Below are positions 1 to 10,046 of a DNA stretch of 64,000 nt, in pieces. The position numbers were made by a program, and so were the translations under genes. This DNA is from Stieleria sp. JC731 (GTDB lineage: Bacteria; Planctomycetota; Planctomycetia; Pirellulales; Pirellulaceae): positions 558,001 to 622,000 of the forward strand of contig NZ_JAJKFQ010000001.1 in assembly GCF_020966635.1 (NCBI RefSeq), in the 5' to 3' direction. The notes under the pieces are model-generated. The model ran no database searches. It was not told the DNA's origin and was given only the letters and a program-made list of their open reading frames with translations. The first letter of the stretch is position 1; the number at the start of each line of letters is the position of its first letter.

Positions 1-474
1 ATAAATGCCAAAGTGAACGTAAAGGCGATCTTCGGTGACGATCGGTGTACCACTGGCATGTGAATTCTTGGGGTGCGAAGAAGCTTCCGCAGGGACTTCG
101 CCAACTTGCGTGGACCAAAGCAGATCGCCTGTTTTCGCGTTCAGGCAGATCGCTTTGAGTGAATAGGGGATTTCAACCTTGCGAGAATCTTTGCTTTCGC
201 TGGAGACTTTTTCTTCGCCCAGCGGCACTGCGGTCGTCATGTAAACGCGATCGTTTTGAATGACCGGTGAAGACCAGCCTTTGCCAGGATCATTGAACGT
301 CCAAACAACATTTTCACTGGGGCTCCACTTCGTCGGGACATTTTGACATTCGGAGATGCCTTGCCCGGTCGGTCCGCGAAACTGTTGCCAGTCTTCAGCC
401 GAAAGGTTGGTAGCACCCAATAGGAACAGACCGACGAACGCAAATTGAATGGATCGCATGTAGACCGACAGCAT
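1..474 (-). CDS. PQQ-like beta-propeller repeat protein, C-terminal part cut by window edge
   Basis: Only the first 158 codons are inside the window; the frame is open through base 1. The start at 474 gives a hydrophobic leader ending near NLSA (residue 26); a second in-frame ATG at 459 (MRSIQFAFVG) is equally possible. The mature part begins EDWQQFRGPTGQG, the opening of planctomycete PQQ-binding-like propellers, and contains the blade signature LNAKTGDLLW. Proteins of this family are exported beta-propellers; most lack a proven cofactor or substrate. A complete relative with the same opening (DWTRFLGPNGSS) lies at 47720-49156. Family assignment is firm, function unknown. Confidence 0.85.
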   Translation of the reverse strand, partial: MLSVYMRSIQFAFVGLFLLGATNLSAEDWQQFRGPTGQGISECQNVPTKWSPSENVVWTFNDPGKGWSSPVIQNDRVYMTTAVPLGEEKVSSESKDSRKVEIPYSLKAICLNAKTGDLLWSTQVGEVPAEASSHPKNSHASGTPIVTEDRLYVHFGIY

Positions 475-750
475 GGTTTGGCGGGAAGATGATCGTTCGA
501 CTCAGTAAAAGGGCGATACCTAATCAAGCCTACGTTTGAGTCGATCGTTCCCACGGGAACGATATGTAGGCGGCGATTGGCAGTAGCCCGGCCGACTGTA
601 TCATAGACGGAATCGCATTTAGAACGATCCCCAGTCATTTTACCCGGTCATTACGCCGGGTTCCGCGGTACTTTCGAGGCCACTGAACATTTCGGCGCTG
701 CAGCAGTGCCTTCTGTATTTGACGTCAGAAGCGATGGAAATCGGTTTGCA

Positions 751-2094
751 CTAGATCGTCAAGACACCGTTGCTGTCGCCAAACTTTTCCGCTTCGGCTC
801 CCATTTGATGCATCATCCAGAGATACAGGTTGCAAAGCGGCGTGCCGTTGTCGTACGCGATGTGTCGACCGGTTTTGATGCGACCGCCGGCCGAGCCTGC
901 CAGCAGGATCGGCAAGTCATCATGGTTGTGGCGATCACCGTCGCTAATACCACTGCCGTAAACAATCATGCTGTTATCGAGCAAGTTTGATCGGCCTTCA
1001 GGAATGCTGCGTAGGCGTCCGAGCAAGTATGCAAATCGATCCAGGTGATAGCGGTTGATCTTGGCGATTTGAGCCTGCTTGTGCTCGCTTTTGCCATGAT
1101 GCGAAAGCTCGTGATGGCCTTCACTAACATCAATTTGCTTGTAGCTGCGATTGCTTCCCGCGTTGGTAAACATGAACGACAGAATACGAGTGCTATCGGT
1201 TTGAAATGCCAACGCAACCATATCCATCATCAAGTCACTGTGTTGATCGAGTTCCTTCGGGACGCCACTGGGACGCGGGTAATCGGGAACGCCATCTTCG
1301 GTTAGTCGTAGTCGCTCGGTTCCGCCGAGTCGCTTTTCCACATCGCGAACGGCATAGAGGTATTCGTCCATCTTGCGACGATCGACTTCGGGTAGGACGC
1401 GGTGCAGTCGTTTTGCGTCTTCGAGTGCAAAGTCCAGGATACTCTTGCGGTATTTCTCACGGATCGATAGCGCCGTCTTTGTTTCTTTGACGGTTTGGCC
1501 AGCGAACAGTCGATCGAACAGCGCGCCCGGATCAATCTCCTTTGCCATCGGGTTGGTGGGGCCACGCCATGACATATTCGATGCGTAGGCACAGCTGTAA
1601 CCGCTGTCGCAGTTTCCCGCTTGCGCGCTCGCTTCGAGTCCGAGTTCTAACGACGCAAACCGAGTTCGGTCGCCGACGTATTGCGCGGTGGCTTGATCGA
1701 CCGAGATGCCGTTTTGGATGTCGGCACCATTGGTCTTTCTCGGGTGTGCACCAGTCAAGAACGCGGCAACACTGCGGGCGTGGTCACCGCCCCCGTCCCC
1801 GTGGGCACGGGCGCCGTCTAGCGTCAATCCGCTAAGCACGTTGATCTGGTCGCGATAGTCACCGACATGTTCCAGTGTCGGGGTCAAGTCGTACTTGAAT
1901 CCCGTTTGTGCAGGTCTCCAGTCCGGCATGTGCATGCCGTTGGGGACATAGAAGAACGCCATCCGCAGTGGTGTCTTATTGGGCGTGCTGGCGGCCGAAA
2001 GCAATCGTGTCGGTGACATCGAATCCAGCAATGGCAAGGCGATCGAAACACCGGCACCACGCAGCAAGGTTCGTCGTGAGATTGGTTTAGGCAT
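751..2094 (-). CDS. DUF1552 domain protein, exported, Tat-type leader
   Basis: I start the protein at 2094 (MPKPISRRTLLRGAG) rather than at the upstream in-frame ATG at 2184, because this gives a twin-arginine-like leader (SRRTLLRG plus a hydrophobic stretch) and leaves only two bases after the stop of the gene before it. The body (FFYVPNGMHMPDW, LSGLTLDGARAHGDGG, GSGISDGDRHNHDDLP) is typical of DUF1552, a family distantly alkaline-phosphatase-like and found almost only beside DUF1592 proteins in Planctomycetes and relatives. It is the second gene of a two-gene operon with 2097-4415. The biochemical role is unknown; an exported complex with the haem-bearing partner is an inference from the constant pairing. 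Confidence 0.93.
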   Translation of the reverse strand: MPKPISRRTLLRGAGVSIALPLLDSMSPTRLLSAASTPNKTPLRMAFFYVPNGMHMPDWRPAQTGFKYDLTPTLEHVGDYRDQINVLSGLTLDGARAHGDGGGDHARSVAAFLTGAHPRKTNGADIQNGISVDQATAQYVGDRTRFASLELGLEASAQAGNCDSGYSCAYASNMSWRGPTNPMAKEIDPGALFDRLFAGQTVKETKTALSIREKYRKSILDFALEDAKRLHRVLPEVDRRKMDEYLYAVRDVEKRLGGTERLRLTEDGVPDYPRPSGVPKELDQHSDLMMDMVALAFQTDSTRILSFMFTNAGSNRSYKQIDVSEGHHELSHHGKSEHKQAQIAKINRYHLDRFAYLLGRLRSIPEGRSNLLDNSMIVYGSGISDGDRHNHDDLPILLAGSAGGRIKTGRHIAYDNGTPLCNLYLWMMHQMGAEAEKFGDSNGVLTI

Positions 2095-2096
2095 TG

Positions 2097-4415
2097 TTAT
2101 TCTCGGTGACCTTGTTTTTGAAATGGATCGCTTTCGATAATCGCCACGATGAGATACGCGAATCGATCGTCTCCCGCATGGCAATCACTGACAATCTGAT
2201 CGATCGCACATTTGTCGTAGTATTCGGTCCCACGTCCGATGGCATAGACCAGCATCTTTTCGGCGATCGCGCGGATGAAATCTTCCTTGCGTTCGGTGCT
2301 AAGCAGCCGTCGCAGGTCATCGATTCCGTTGAACGTCGTCCCATTCGGAAATGCACCGGTCGCATCGATCGGGTCAACACCGTCACTGGTTCGCCAGCGT
2401 CCGACCGCATCAAAGTTTTCCAGTGCGAAACCCAGTGGGTCCATCATGTTATGGCAGGCCGCACATGCGGGGTTGGCACGGTGTTGTTCTAGACGTTCGC
2501 GAAGGGTACCGGCCAGCTGTCCACGCTCAAGTTCCGGAACGTTTGCGGGCGGCGGTGGGGGCGGTGTGTTGAGCAGGTTTTCCAGAATCCATTTCCCACG
2601 TTTTACTGGGCTGGTTCGGGTCGGGTTGCTGGTCACCGCCAAAACGCTGCCTTGGGTCAACAAGCCGCCTCGTGGCGTTCCTGTCAGCGATACCTTGCGG
2701 AACTCGTTGCCTTCGATTCCGGCGATACCATAGAACTTTGCGAGTGGTTCGTTGAGGTAGGTAAAGTCCGCGTCTAGCAAAGTCGTCACCGGCATGTTCT
2801 CTCGCATGACGCCGGCAAAGAACGTCAGCGTTTCCCGCCAAAGCAGGTTTCGGATCTCGTCATCAAAGCCACGGAACAGCCGCGTGTCTGGATCGAGCTT
2901 TTCAAGGTTTCGAAGTTGTAACCATTGCGAGGCAAAGTTATCGACGAACTGATTGGAGCGGCGGTCACGAATCATCGACGCGATCTTTTGAAGCAAGCGA
3001 GCGCGGTCACGGATGGTGCCTTGGTGGGCCATCATCAGCAACTCGTCATCCGGCATGCTGCTCCACAAAAAATACGATATTCGCGTCGCCAATTCATAAT
3101 TGCCAATCGACGGCATTTTGCCTTCGGCATCGGGCTCACGCGGTCGTTCGACTTTGAAAATGAAATGGGGCGAAACCAAAACGCTGGCTATTCCAACTTG
3201 GATCGCGTCTTCAAACAGTCCGCCAGATTTCCGCACTTCCATCGCCAGATCGGTTAGGCGACTCACTTCGCTTTTCGTTGCGGGGCGACGAAAGGCTCGA
3301 CTCGCGAAGCGAGATAGGATCGCGGAGGCTGCTTGTTCTTCGTTCACCTCACGCGAGGGCGAGACGAATACGATTCGCCGATGACTCATCGGCAACTTCG
3401 ACGCATCGATGTGTGTGTCACGTTGTTCTTTCCCGGTCAGTTTGACGTGATACAAATGAAAGTTTCGATCGGCGACGTCTTTTTCATAGTAATCATTGAT
3501 GAAACTGATTTCGATCTTTCGTTCACCGCGCCCCAGGCGAATCGGGATCGTGATGTCTTCGGCATCGTCGCTGGTGACTTCGACAATCCGCGGTTTGCTA
3601 CCCCAGTTCAGTTCGACTTTGACCGGTTCATCACCGGCTTGATCACCACCTGCGGTTAGGACCAGCTCGTACTGTCCGCCGAAGGGTAGGTCGGCTTGCA
3701 GGGCGACCGTTCCCGAGGACGCCATCACCATAGGAGACGACCCACCGAATTTCTCTGCACCGATCAGTTTAGAAGCGGTCCGTTGGAGTTCGAAAATTTC
3801 TGGTGGTGGCGGAGCATAGATGGCTTCACCCGCGATCTCCATCGCCGCATCGACATACTTTTCCATCAAGATCGGCGGAAGCGAAAGCACATCACCGATG
3901 TTGTCAAAGCCATACCCAACGTCATCGCCGGGGAAGTCGTCGGCAGGCTGGTAGTCCACACCGGTTAGGTCGCGAATCGTGTTTCGATACTCGGTTCGGT
4001 TCAGTCTTCGAAGGGCAACTCGGCCCGCGTTCGGATTGCGAACGCAGTTGACCGCATTGGCGAGCGAATCGATCGACTCGATCATACGAGACCGGATCTC
4101 GGGGGCCATTTCCACACCATCTTCTGGCGGCATCGTACCGAGACGTAGGTGTGCGATCGCCTGCATCCACCGCGTTCGATTCGTATTGATGCTGGCCGCG
4201 TTTGAATCGACTTCAAGGTCGATCTCGCTGCCCTGGTCGTGGCAGTCAAAGCAATAGGTACGAAGCAACGGCAGCAGTTCGTCGTGGAAACGGGCTTCAC
4301 GCTGCGTGTCATCTTCGGCGTCGCTCATTCCTGCCGAAAAGCCGACATACATCATTGCCAGTATGAGGCTGGTCCAGAGACGCCGATGACCGTTCTGCGG
4401 AGATAGTCGAAACAT
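2097..4415 (-). CDS. DUF1592/DUF1588/DUF1585 planctomycete cytochrome-type protein
   Basis: About 772 residues from the ATG at 4415 (MFRLSPQNGHRRLW, then a hydrophobic leader); an ATG at 4475 would add 20 non-leader residues. A c-type haem motif CFDCH follows the leader (PSCyt1-like region), then the DUF1587 segment (RLNRTEYRNTIRDL), DUF1595/DUF1592 (ATRISYFLWSSMPDDELL), DUF1588 with a second CAACH motif, and a C-terminal DUF1585 region (FIRAIAEKMLVYAIGRG). The family is exported and likely haem-binding, probably a redox partner in degrading complex carbon, but no reaction is proven. It precedes the DUF1552 gene by two bases, so the two are surely co-transcribed. Confidence 0.93.
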   Translation of the reverse strand: MFRLSPQNGHRRLWTSLILAMMYVGFSAGMSDAEDDTQREARFHDELLPLLRTYCFDCHDQGSEIDLEVDSNAASINTNRTRWMQAIAHLRLGTMPPEDGVEMAPEIRSRMIESIDSLANAVNCVRNPNAGRVALRRLNRTEYRNTIRDLTGVDYQPADDFPGDDVGYGFDNIGDVLSLPPILMEKYVDAAMEIAGEAIYAPPPPEIFELQRTASKLIGAEKFGGSSPMVMASSGTVALQADLPFGGQYELVLTAGGDQAGDEPVKVELNWGSKPRIVEVTSDDAEDITIPIRLGRGERKIEISFINDYYEKDVADRNFHLYHVKLTGKEQRDTHIDASKLPMSHRRIVFVSPSREVNEEQAASAILSRFASRAFRRPATKSEVSRLTDLAMEVRKSGGLFEDAIQVGIASVLVSPHFIFKVERPREPDAEGKMPSIGNYELATRISYFLWSSMPDDELLMMAHQGTIRDRARLLQKIASMIRDRRSNQFVDNFASQWLQLRNLEKLDPDTRLFRGFDDEIRNLLWRETLTFFAGVMRENMPVTTLLDADFTYLNEPLAKFYGIAGIEGNEFRKVSLTGTPRGGLLTQGSVLAVTSNPTRTSPVKRGKWILENLLNTPPPPPPANVPELERGQLAGTLRERLEQHRANPACAACHNMMDPLGFALENFDAVGRWRTSDGVDPIDATGAFPNGTTFNGIDDLRRLLSTERKEDFIRAIAEKMLVYAIGRGTEYYDKCAIDQIVSDCHAGDDRFAYLIVAIIESDPFQKQGHRE

Positions 4416-4776
4416 GCAGAGTTTTGGAAAAGCTTCGTAGCGAGTAGCGAATCGATCAGCAGAGGGAGGCGGCAAATTGACGTACGCTCACCGAATGCCC
4501 CTGCGTGAATGAGCCCCTTCCTGTGAAATATTCTACCTTCAGAACGCAATGACGCCTCGTTCATGCTCAATAAATGCTTTCCCAGTGGCACGGGAGATTC
4601 AAAAAAGGGGATCTCGCTAGCCGCAGGACCGGAATGTTCTGCGTCTTCAATAGATAGCCCACCTAATTGGTTGGGTGTCCAATGACCGACCGAGGTGTCG
4701 GCAGTGACTTTCCGGATGTTGGGTTGCCGCATTCATTGGTGACTGCCCTTCGTCAACTGGCTGAAGATCGAATCGT
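4416..4776. other. gene-free stretch between DUF1592 gene and homocysteine methyltransferase gene
   Basis: Both neighbours are on the minus strand, so this holds the leader of the DUF1592 operon and the 3' end of the methyltransferase gene. I see no convincing coding region, hairpin or repeat in it. A minus-strand open frame here runs into the DUF1592 gene in another frame and has no recognisable features. Confidence 0.6.
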
Positions 4777-5667
4777 TCAGGGATCGTTTGTGTGACCCGG
4801 AATTTCGGTGTTTAGGATGGCTTCGGCAACCGCTGAGATATGTTCAGGGCGAGTGCCGCAGCACCCGCCGACGATCGTCGCGCCCGATTGGATCCAACCT
4901 TTAGCAAATCGTGAGTAGCGTTCGGTCGCATGCACATCTTTGGTTTGCCAGCCGATCTGATCGTGCACGCTACCCGCGTTGGCATAAGCTCCGAATCTGA
5001 CGGAAAGCTTTGCGTCCGCGAACGCATCGATAAAACGCTGTGTCTGTGTTGCGGGCGTGCAGTTGATCAGGATCGCGGATGCTCCTTCTTGCTCGGCTCG
5101 TTTGGCGGTTTCAGACATCTGGTCGGGAGACATCAAGTCACCTTCGGGGCCGGCGGTCATGGCCAACCAAACCGGAAGCCCGGTTGTCACGGAAGCTCGT
5201 AGCGCCGCGATGGCTTCACCTGAATGCGGAAACGTTTCGCAAAGTATCAGATCGCATCCGCACTGGGCCAAATGATTTGCCATTCTGCGGTGTGGCTCGA
5301 TGGGATCCGGCGGTGACAGATCGGGGCGATAGCAATCCGCGATTGGTGAAATGCTGCCAGCGACGAAATGATCATTGGGAATCGCATCACGCGTGATGTT
5401 GATTGCTTGCTCGGTCAACCTTTTCCATTGATGACCGGCATCTGAACACTTCGTCCGAAACGTTACCGCCGTATGGACTCTCGAACCCGCTGCGGCATAG
5501 TCTTGATGAATTGCCGAGATTGTTTGGGGCGAATTTGTAATCGCGTCGGCACTCCATAGCGGTGGTGGAGTGTCGATTCCACGCAATGTCAGTTCGGTCC
5601 CTATCGGTCCATCGAGAATGATGATGTCACGACCGGAAGCAAACGTTTCGAACCGAGTCTTGGTCAT
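4777..5667 (-). CDS. homocysteine S-methyltransferase family protein
   Basis: A 296-residue protein spanning the whole homocysteine-binding S-methyltransferase domain. It transfers a methyl group (S-methylmethionine, betaine or similar donor) to homocysteine via a zinc-bound thiolate. The three expected zinc cysteines are visible: Cys203 in INCT and Cys269/Cys270 in GGCCGTRPEHI. The N-terminal LDGPIGTEL is the usual first strand and loop. Length matches MmuM-like enzymes rather than the methionine synthase MetH, which has further cobalamin domains. It seems to be transcribed alone. The methyl donor cannot be told from sequence, so I give no symbol. Confidence 0.88.
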   Translation of the reverse strand: MTKTRFETFASGRDIIILDGPIGTELTLRGIDTPPPLWSADAITNSPQTISAIHQDYAAAGSRVHTAVTFRTKCSDAGHQWKRLTEQAINITRDAIPNDHFVAGSISPIADCYRPDLSPPDPIEPHRRMANHLAQCGCDLILCETFPHSGEAIAALRASVTTGLPVWLAMTAGPEGDLMSPDQMSETAKRAEQEGASAILINCTPATQTQRFIDAFADAKLSVRFGAYANAGSVHDQIGWQTKDVHATERYSRFAKGWIQSGATIVGGCCGTRPEHISAVAEAILNTEIPGHTNDP

Positions 5668-5789
5668 TCGTCAGTGCTCTGCCTCCAGTATTCTGCCGCT
5701 GCGAGCTGATCATCGCCTTTCGCCAATTGACCCTCGGGCTTTGATCCGGTGGGGCAACTGGCGATCAGCGTTGAATTTAGTAGCAACGG

Positions 5790-6662
5790 CTATTTGAATA
5801 ACGTGTAAACATTGAAGTTGTTGCCACTTCCACCGACTTTGTCAGGGTCATCCCCACCATCCAGGTTGATCGATCCGCCAACCATCGTGTTGTAGATGTA
5901 CAACTGATCGTAGCCGTCATGCAGTTCGATGTCTAAGTCATCGTTGACGTTGACGCTTTGCAATGTGACGCGATCATCATCTTTATCGCCGTTGATTTCG
6001 ATGTCTTCATAGTCGCCGTCGTTGATCCAGACAACGTCGTCACCGGCATCCATGTCTGCATATAGCTTGTCGGCTGCTGAAGAAAACTGGATCGCAACAT
6101 CATCGTTGCCGGTATCACCATCGATATCGATCCAGTCACCGGCGGCAGCTTGATAGAGGTCAAGTTCATCGTTTCCGCTGCCCAGTTCGACATCAATATC
6201 GTCGGTGGCGGTGGAAAAAGCGATAATCACGTCGTCATGATTGGCGTGTGTCCGGACAGTGATGTCACGCGCGATACTGTTGTAGACACCGACGAAATCG
6301 TCGCCACTATCAGTGTCGATGACTAGGTCGCCGTGAGAAGTGTTCGTTAGGGCGATGTTGTTCACGAACACGCGATCATTTCCGCCATTCATATCGACAA
6401 AGATGTCATCGACGATGGATGCGTTGATTTCGAATGGGGCATTTCCACCGTTGATCGATGTCGCGCCGTACCAGTTGTTTCCTGTAACGCGGATGACGCT
6501 GCCGACTTGCGCAACATCAACCCGGTTGCTTGATCCGTTGCCGACGATTCTCAGATCGTTGCCGCTCATCCAGACTTGAACGTCACCGGCCATCAGCAAA
6601 CGCTGATCGAATTGTTGGAAACCCGAACCGATACGTCGATTGTGATCTTTGCGTGCCATCAT
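5790..6662 (-). CDS. secreted RTX-like Asp/Gly-rich repeat protein
   Basis: The ATG at 6662 (MMARKDHNRR) is chosen over 6719 because a GGGAGA sequence lies just upstream of it. The N-terminal FQQFDQRLLMAGD resembles the LEPR/RRLLAGD-type export segment of planctomycete surface proteins. The rest is about nine degenerate repeats, each carrying a G/D-G-x-D-x-hydrophobic core: GGNDRVFV, DSGDDFVGV, GSGNDELDL, DTGNDDVAI, DAGDDVVWI, DKDDDRVTL, HDGYDQLYI. Spacing is about 24-28 residues, longer than the 9-residue RTX repeat, so each core probably forms one turn of a parallel beta roll or helix with calcium at the Asp loops. Function is unknown; no enzymatic domain is present. Confidence 0.8.
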   Translation of the reverse strand: MMARKDHNRRIGSGFQQFDQRLLMAGDVQVWMSGNDLRIVGNGSSNRVDVAQVGSVIRVTGNNWYGATSINGGNAPFEINASIVDDIFVDMNGGNDRVFVNNIALTNTSHGDLVIDTDSGDDFVGVYNSIARDITVRTHANHDDVIIAFSTATDDIDVELGSGNDELDLYQAAAGDWIDIDGDTGNDDVAIQFSSAADKLYADMDAGDDVVWINDGDYEDIEINGDKDDDRVTLQSVNVNDDLDIELHDGYDQLYIYNTMVGGSINLDGGDDPDKVGGSGNNFNVYTLFK

Positions 6663-6820
6663 CCCGTCTCCCTTTGCTTGATTTAAGGAACTGCAATTCG
6701 GCGAATACCGAACGTTCAAGTTCCAAGCGAATGGGGGGCGAGAGTGCTACCAGAAAAAGCGGCAAAGAATCGGTGGTTCGGCAGTGGCCACTTCTGAACG
6801 GGCGGCCTTACGGGGCTTTG

Positions 6821-9547
6821 CTACGACAATTCCTTTTCGTCTTCGTCGTAGTCTTCGTACTCTTCTTCATCATCTTCGTACGAATCGGCCTCGTCCATTT
6901 CAGACATCGATGGATCTTCGTCGTCCTCGTCTGATTCGGGAGGGTCTAAACCTTGCATTTCGTGCCACTGTTCGATCGACAGCAGAACTTCGCGGGCTTT
7001 GCTGCCGTTGTAGTCACCAACGATGCCGTCTTCGGCCATGAAGTCGATCAGCTTTGCCGCCCGTCCGTAGCCAATTCCCAAGTGTCGCTGCAGTAGTGAA
7101 CAAGAACCGCGTCCTTCACGAATGATGACTTCGACCGCACTGTCGTAAATGTCGGGCCGATCGGACCCGAGTGATGGGCCGTCGCCATCTTCGTCTTCGT
7201 TGACTTTCAGATTCATCAATTCGCCGACGAAGTTCTGTTCACGCATGCTGCAATGCGCACAGATCGCATCAATTTCATCGTCGGACAGGTAGGTGCCCTG
7301 ACCACGGATCAGTGTGCTGGTCCCGGGCCATAGGAACAGCATGTCACCGTTGCCAAGCAGTTTGTCCGCACCGTTTTCGTCCAAGACGACTCGGCTGTCA
7401 GTCTTACTGGCGACCTGGAAGCTCAGTCGTGCCGGCAAGTTACTTTTGATCAGACCGGTGATGACATCGACCGTTGGTTTCTGTGTTGCCAAGATCAGGT
7501 GGATTCCGACCGCACGGCTTTTCTGAGCCAAGCGAATGATGTGTTGCTCGACGTCTTTGCCCGCGGTCATCATCAAGTCAGCCATTTCGTCAGCAACAAT
7601 GACGATGAATGGCAACTTGTCAGGAACGCTTCCGTCGTCGTCTTCGGGCTCGACTTCCAAACGACGAAGGATCTCTTCGCGTCCAAGGTCATTGAAGCTG
7701 TTGATATGACGAACGCCGACATTGGCAAGCAGCGAATAACGCTCTTCCATTTTCTCGACCGCCCAAGCCAGAATCGCTTCTGCTTTGCGCATGTCGGTGA
7801 TCACCGGGTGCATCAGGTGAGGAAGCTTGCCGTATCCGCTAAGTTCGACCATCTTGGGGTCGATCATCAGCATCCGAACTTCATCCGGTCCACGCGTCAT
7901 CAGCATGGATGTGATGATAGAGTTCAAACAGACACTTTTACCCGTTCCTGTTCGACCGGCGATCAACAGGTGAGGCATCTTGGCCAAGTCGACGACCATG
8001 GGATTTCCCGAGACGTCTTTACCCAAGAACACCGGGATGTTCATTTTCAATGAATTGGTGTCCGACTCTTCCATCACATCGCGCAGCCGAACGGCTTGTC
8101 GTTTCTCGTTCGGAACCTCAATCCCCACGGTATTCTTTCCAGGGATCGGCGCGACGATACGAACGCTGGGGACACGAAGGGCGATAGCCAAGTCTTCGGC
8201 AAGGCCTGTGATTTTGCTCAATCGTAGACCAGCTTCCAGTTCGATTTCGTACTGGGCGATGACCGGTCCGGTTTCAATCTCGACGACTCGGATGTTGAAT
8301 CCAAAATCGGCAAACGTGGCTTCAAGGATTTTTGCTTTGCGCCGGACTTCGTTCAGTTGCTCTTCATAGTCGATGTCATCGCTGGCTTCCAGCAACTCGA
8401 TCTGGGGCAGCTGGTATTCTTCAGCGGTAGCCGGTGACTGCTCGATCATCGCCCGCGAGACTTTGTCTAACTCGCTTTCGCTCTTGCTGCGTTTGGGCAT
8501 GCGAATCTTAGGACCGGGCAGTTTATGCTCGGAGTCCTGACGCAGTTGCTGTGTTTCTCCCTCGACTTCTAATTCGCGATAGGCCGATTCGTCTTCGTAT
8601 TCTTCCGCTTCGTAATCTTCTTCGTCGTACTCAGCGTACGTTTCGTCTTCACCCGAGGAATCGTCCTCGACTGATTCGGCGACTTCTTCCTTTGGTTTTT
8701 GACGACGCGATCCTGCACGAACTTTGATTCGCGGCTCTGGCTTTTCTTCCTCGACCTCGGCTGCGTCAGAAGTTTCGTCGACCTCTACTTCACTCGGTGC
8801 TTCAGCGATGGTTGCCTGCGTCGCCGTCGCCTGATTTGCGTTGGATTCGGCGAACGTCGTGGCTTTTTCATCAAAAGGCTTCCGTTTGCCACGCAGCATC
8901 GGTGGCAGGGCGGAAGCGGCCTTTTCCATTCCGGTTCTTGAAACTTGCGCACCACCGGCGAAGATTTTTCGCGTCGCGTAAAGGATCGCGTAGTCGGTCG
9001 TCAGCAGCGTCCCGACGGCAAGCATCGTCAGTGTCAAGATCCAAGCGCCACCGCTGCTGAAGTGCTCTAGCAACCAACTGGATGTCATCGCACCCAGGAT
9101 TCCTCCGGCGCCATAAAGCGACATCCCATCATCCGCGATCGGCATCATTGCCGAAGCGGTTGCGACCGAGGCGATCACGATGGTTCCGCCAAGGGAACGC
9201 AGAACGGGAGCTCGCAACTGACCACGCCGGAGCAAAGCGATCGAAACACCGCCGAGCCCCGCAACAACGATCGCCGAAGCCATGCCCAAGTAGTGTGTCA
9301 TCGCCGAAGCGATCAACGCGCCCCAGTAACCGCAGGCATTGGATATTGACTGTCCGGGCGGATAGACCAACACGTCAGGAACGTGGATCGCGCTGATAGG
9401 CCAGAAAGGGATATCGATCGGGTCCGAGGGATCTCGCGTTGCCAAAGAGATTGTCAAAAGTACTGTCAGCGCAATCAACAAGATCGACCCGACATCGCGG
9501 GCGAAGTCGGGCTCTGTAGAGGATTCGTTGACTAGATCAGCCGACAT
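6821..9547 (-). CDS. ftsK: DNA translocase FtsK/SpoIIIE family
   Basis: A 908-residue chromosome translocase that pumps DNA through the closing septum. The N-terminus has about four membrane segments (near residues 20-37, 73-106, 119-135 and 165-190), followed by a very acidic linker (about 250-345). The motor carries Walker A GRTGTGKS (531-538) and Walker B FIVIVADEMADLM. The C-terminal winged-helix gamma domain, which reads KOPS-type polarity sequences, starts near YDSAVEVIIREGRGS. After it comes a long Asp/Glu/Tyr tail ending DEDEKELS, which is unusual: most FtsK proteins stop soon after gamma. It is transcribed alone or with the repeat protein downstream (158-base gap). Confidence 0.97.
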   Translation of the reverse strand: MSADLVNESSTEPDFARDVGSILLIALTVLLTISLATRDPSDPIDIPFWPISAIHVPDVLVYPPGQSISNACGYWGALIASAMTHYLGMASAIVVAGLGGVSIALLRRGQLRAPVLRSLGGTIVIASVATASAMMPIADDGMSLYGAGGILGAMTSSWLLEHFSSGGAWILTLTMLAVGTLLTTDYAILYATRKIFAGGAQVSRTGMEKAASALPPMLRGKRKPFDEKATTFAESNANQATATQATIAEAPSEVEVDETSDAAEVEEEKPEPRIKVRAGSRRQKPKEEVAESVEDDSSGEDETYAEYDEEDYEAEEYEDESAYRELEVEGETQQLRQDSEHKLPGPKIRMPKRSKSESELDKVSRAMIEQSPATAEEYQLPQIELLEASDDIDYEEQLNEVRRKAKILEATFADFGFNIRVVEIETGPVIAQYEIELEAGLRLSKITGLAEDLAIALRVPSVRIVAPIPGKNTVGIEVPNEKRQAVRLRDVMEESDTNSLKMNIPVFLGKDVSGNPMVVDLAKMPHLLIAGRTGTGKSVCLNSIITSMLMTRGPDEVRMLMIDPKMVELSGYGKLPHLMHPVITDMRKAEAILAWAVEKMEERYSLLANVGVRHINSFNDLGREEILRRLEVEPEDDDGSVPDKLPFIVIVADEMADLMMTAGKDVEQHIIRLAQKSRAVGIHLILATQKPTVDVITGLIKSNLPARLSFQVASKTDSRVVLDENGADKLLGNGDMLFLWPGTSTLIRGQGTYLSDDEIDAICAHCSMREQNFVGELMNLKVNEDEDGDGPSLGSDRPDIYDSAVEVIIREGRGSCSLLQRHLGIGYGRAAKLIDFMAEDGIVGDYNGSKAREVLLSIEQWHEMQGLDPPESDEDDEDPSMSEMDEADSYEDDEEEYEDYDEDEKELS

Positions 9548-10046
9548 GCAGCTTCCGAATTCTTATTGCGTTGCAATGTGCCTTGATGAACGAATCAACA
9601 ACGCATTGACGTTAGGCACGCTGATGTAATGGGCGAAGGAGAATCGGTCATTGTCGCTATCGGACGTTAAAGTCAACCGCATGAGTTCCTTCAAGGTGTG
9701 AAGGTTGATCCGATCAAGCTGAATCGCTGATACAGCCTGCGAAGTTTGCCAAACCGTTGATCTTTGGCTGTGGCGTAAACCTTTGCCAGTCGGTACGCCT
9801 GTGAAACATCGGGCAGTATTCTTGTACCACCAGCGCGTTTTCATTCGACGGTGCTTAGAACGCGGTAAGAATTAATGCGGCAGCGACTTGGAAGATGCCT
9901 GAACACGCTTCAGTCACCTATCCAAGTCCGGTCGCTCACGAGGGGCGACTGATTGATCGGCGTCGTGAAACACGATTCCACAATCAACCAACATGGAAGC
10001 ACTCTTGCCACAAGTCGAATGTTGATCTTCCCCTCATTTCTCTGAC

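Noticed and set aside
4352-4732. A 126-codon minus-strand frame upstream of the DUF1592 gene
   Set aside because: It overlaps the real gene start in another frame and shows no family features.
9563-9844. A 93-codon minus-strand frame after ftsK
   Set aside because: No motif, leader, unusual codon pattern or ribosome-binding site; it lies in the divergent promoter region.
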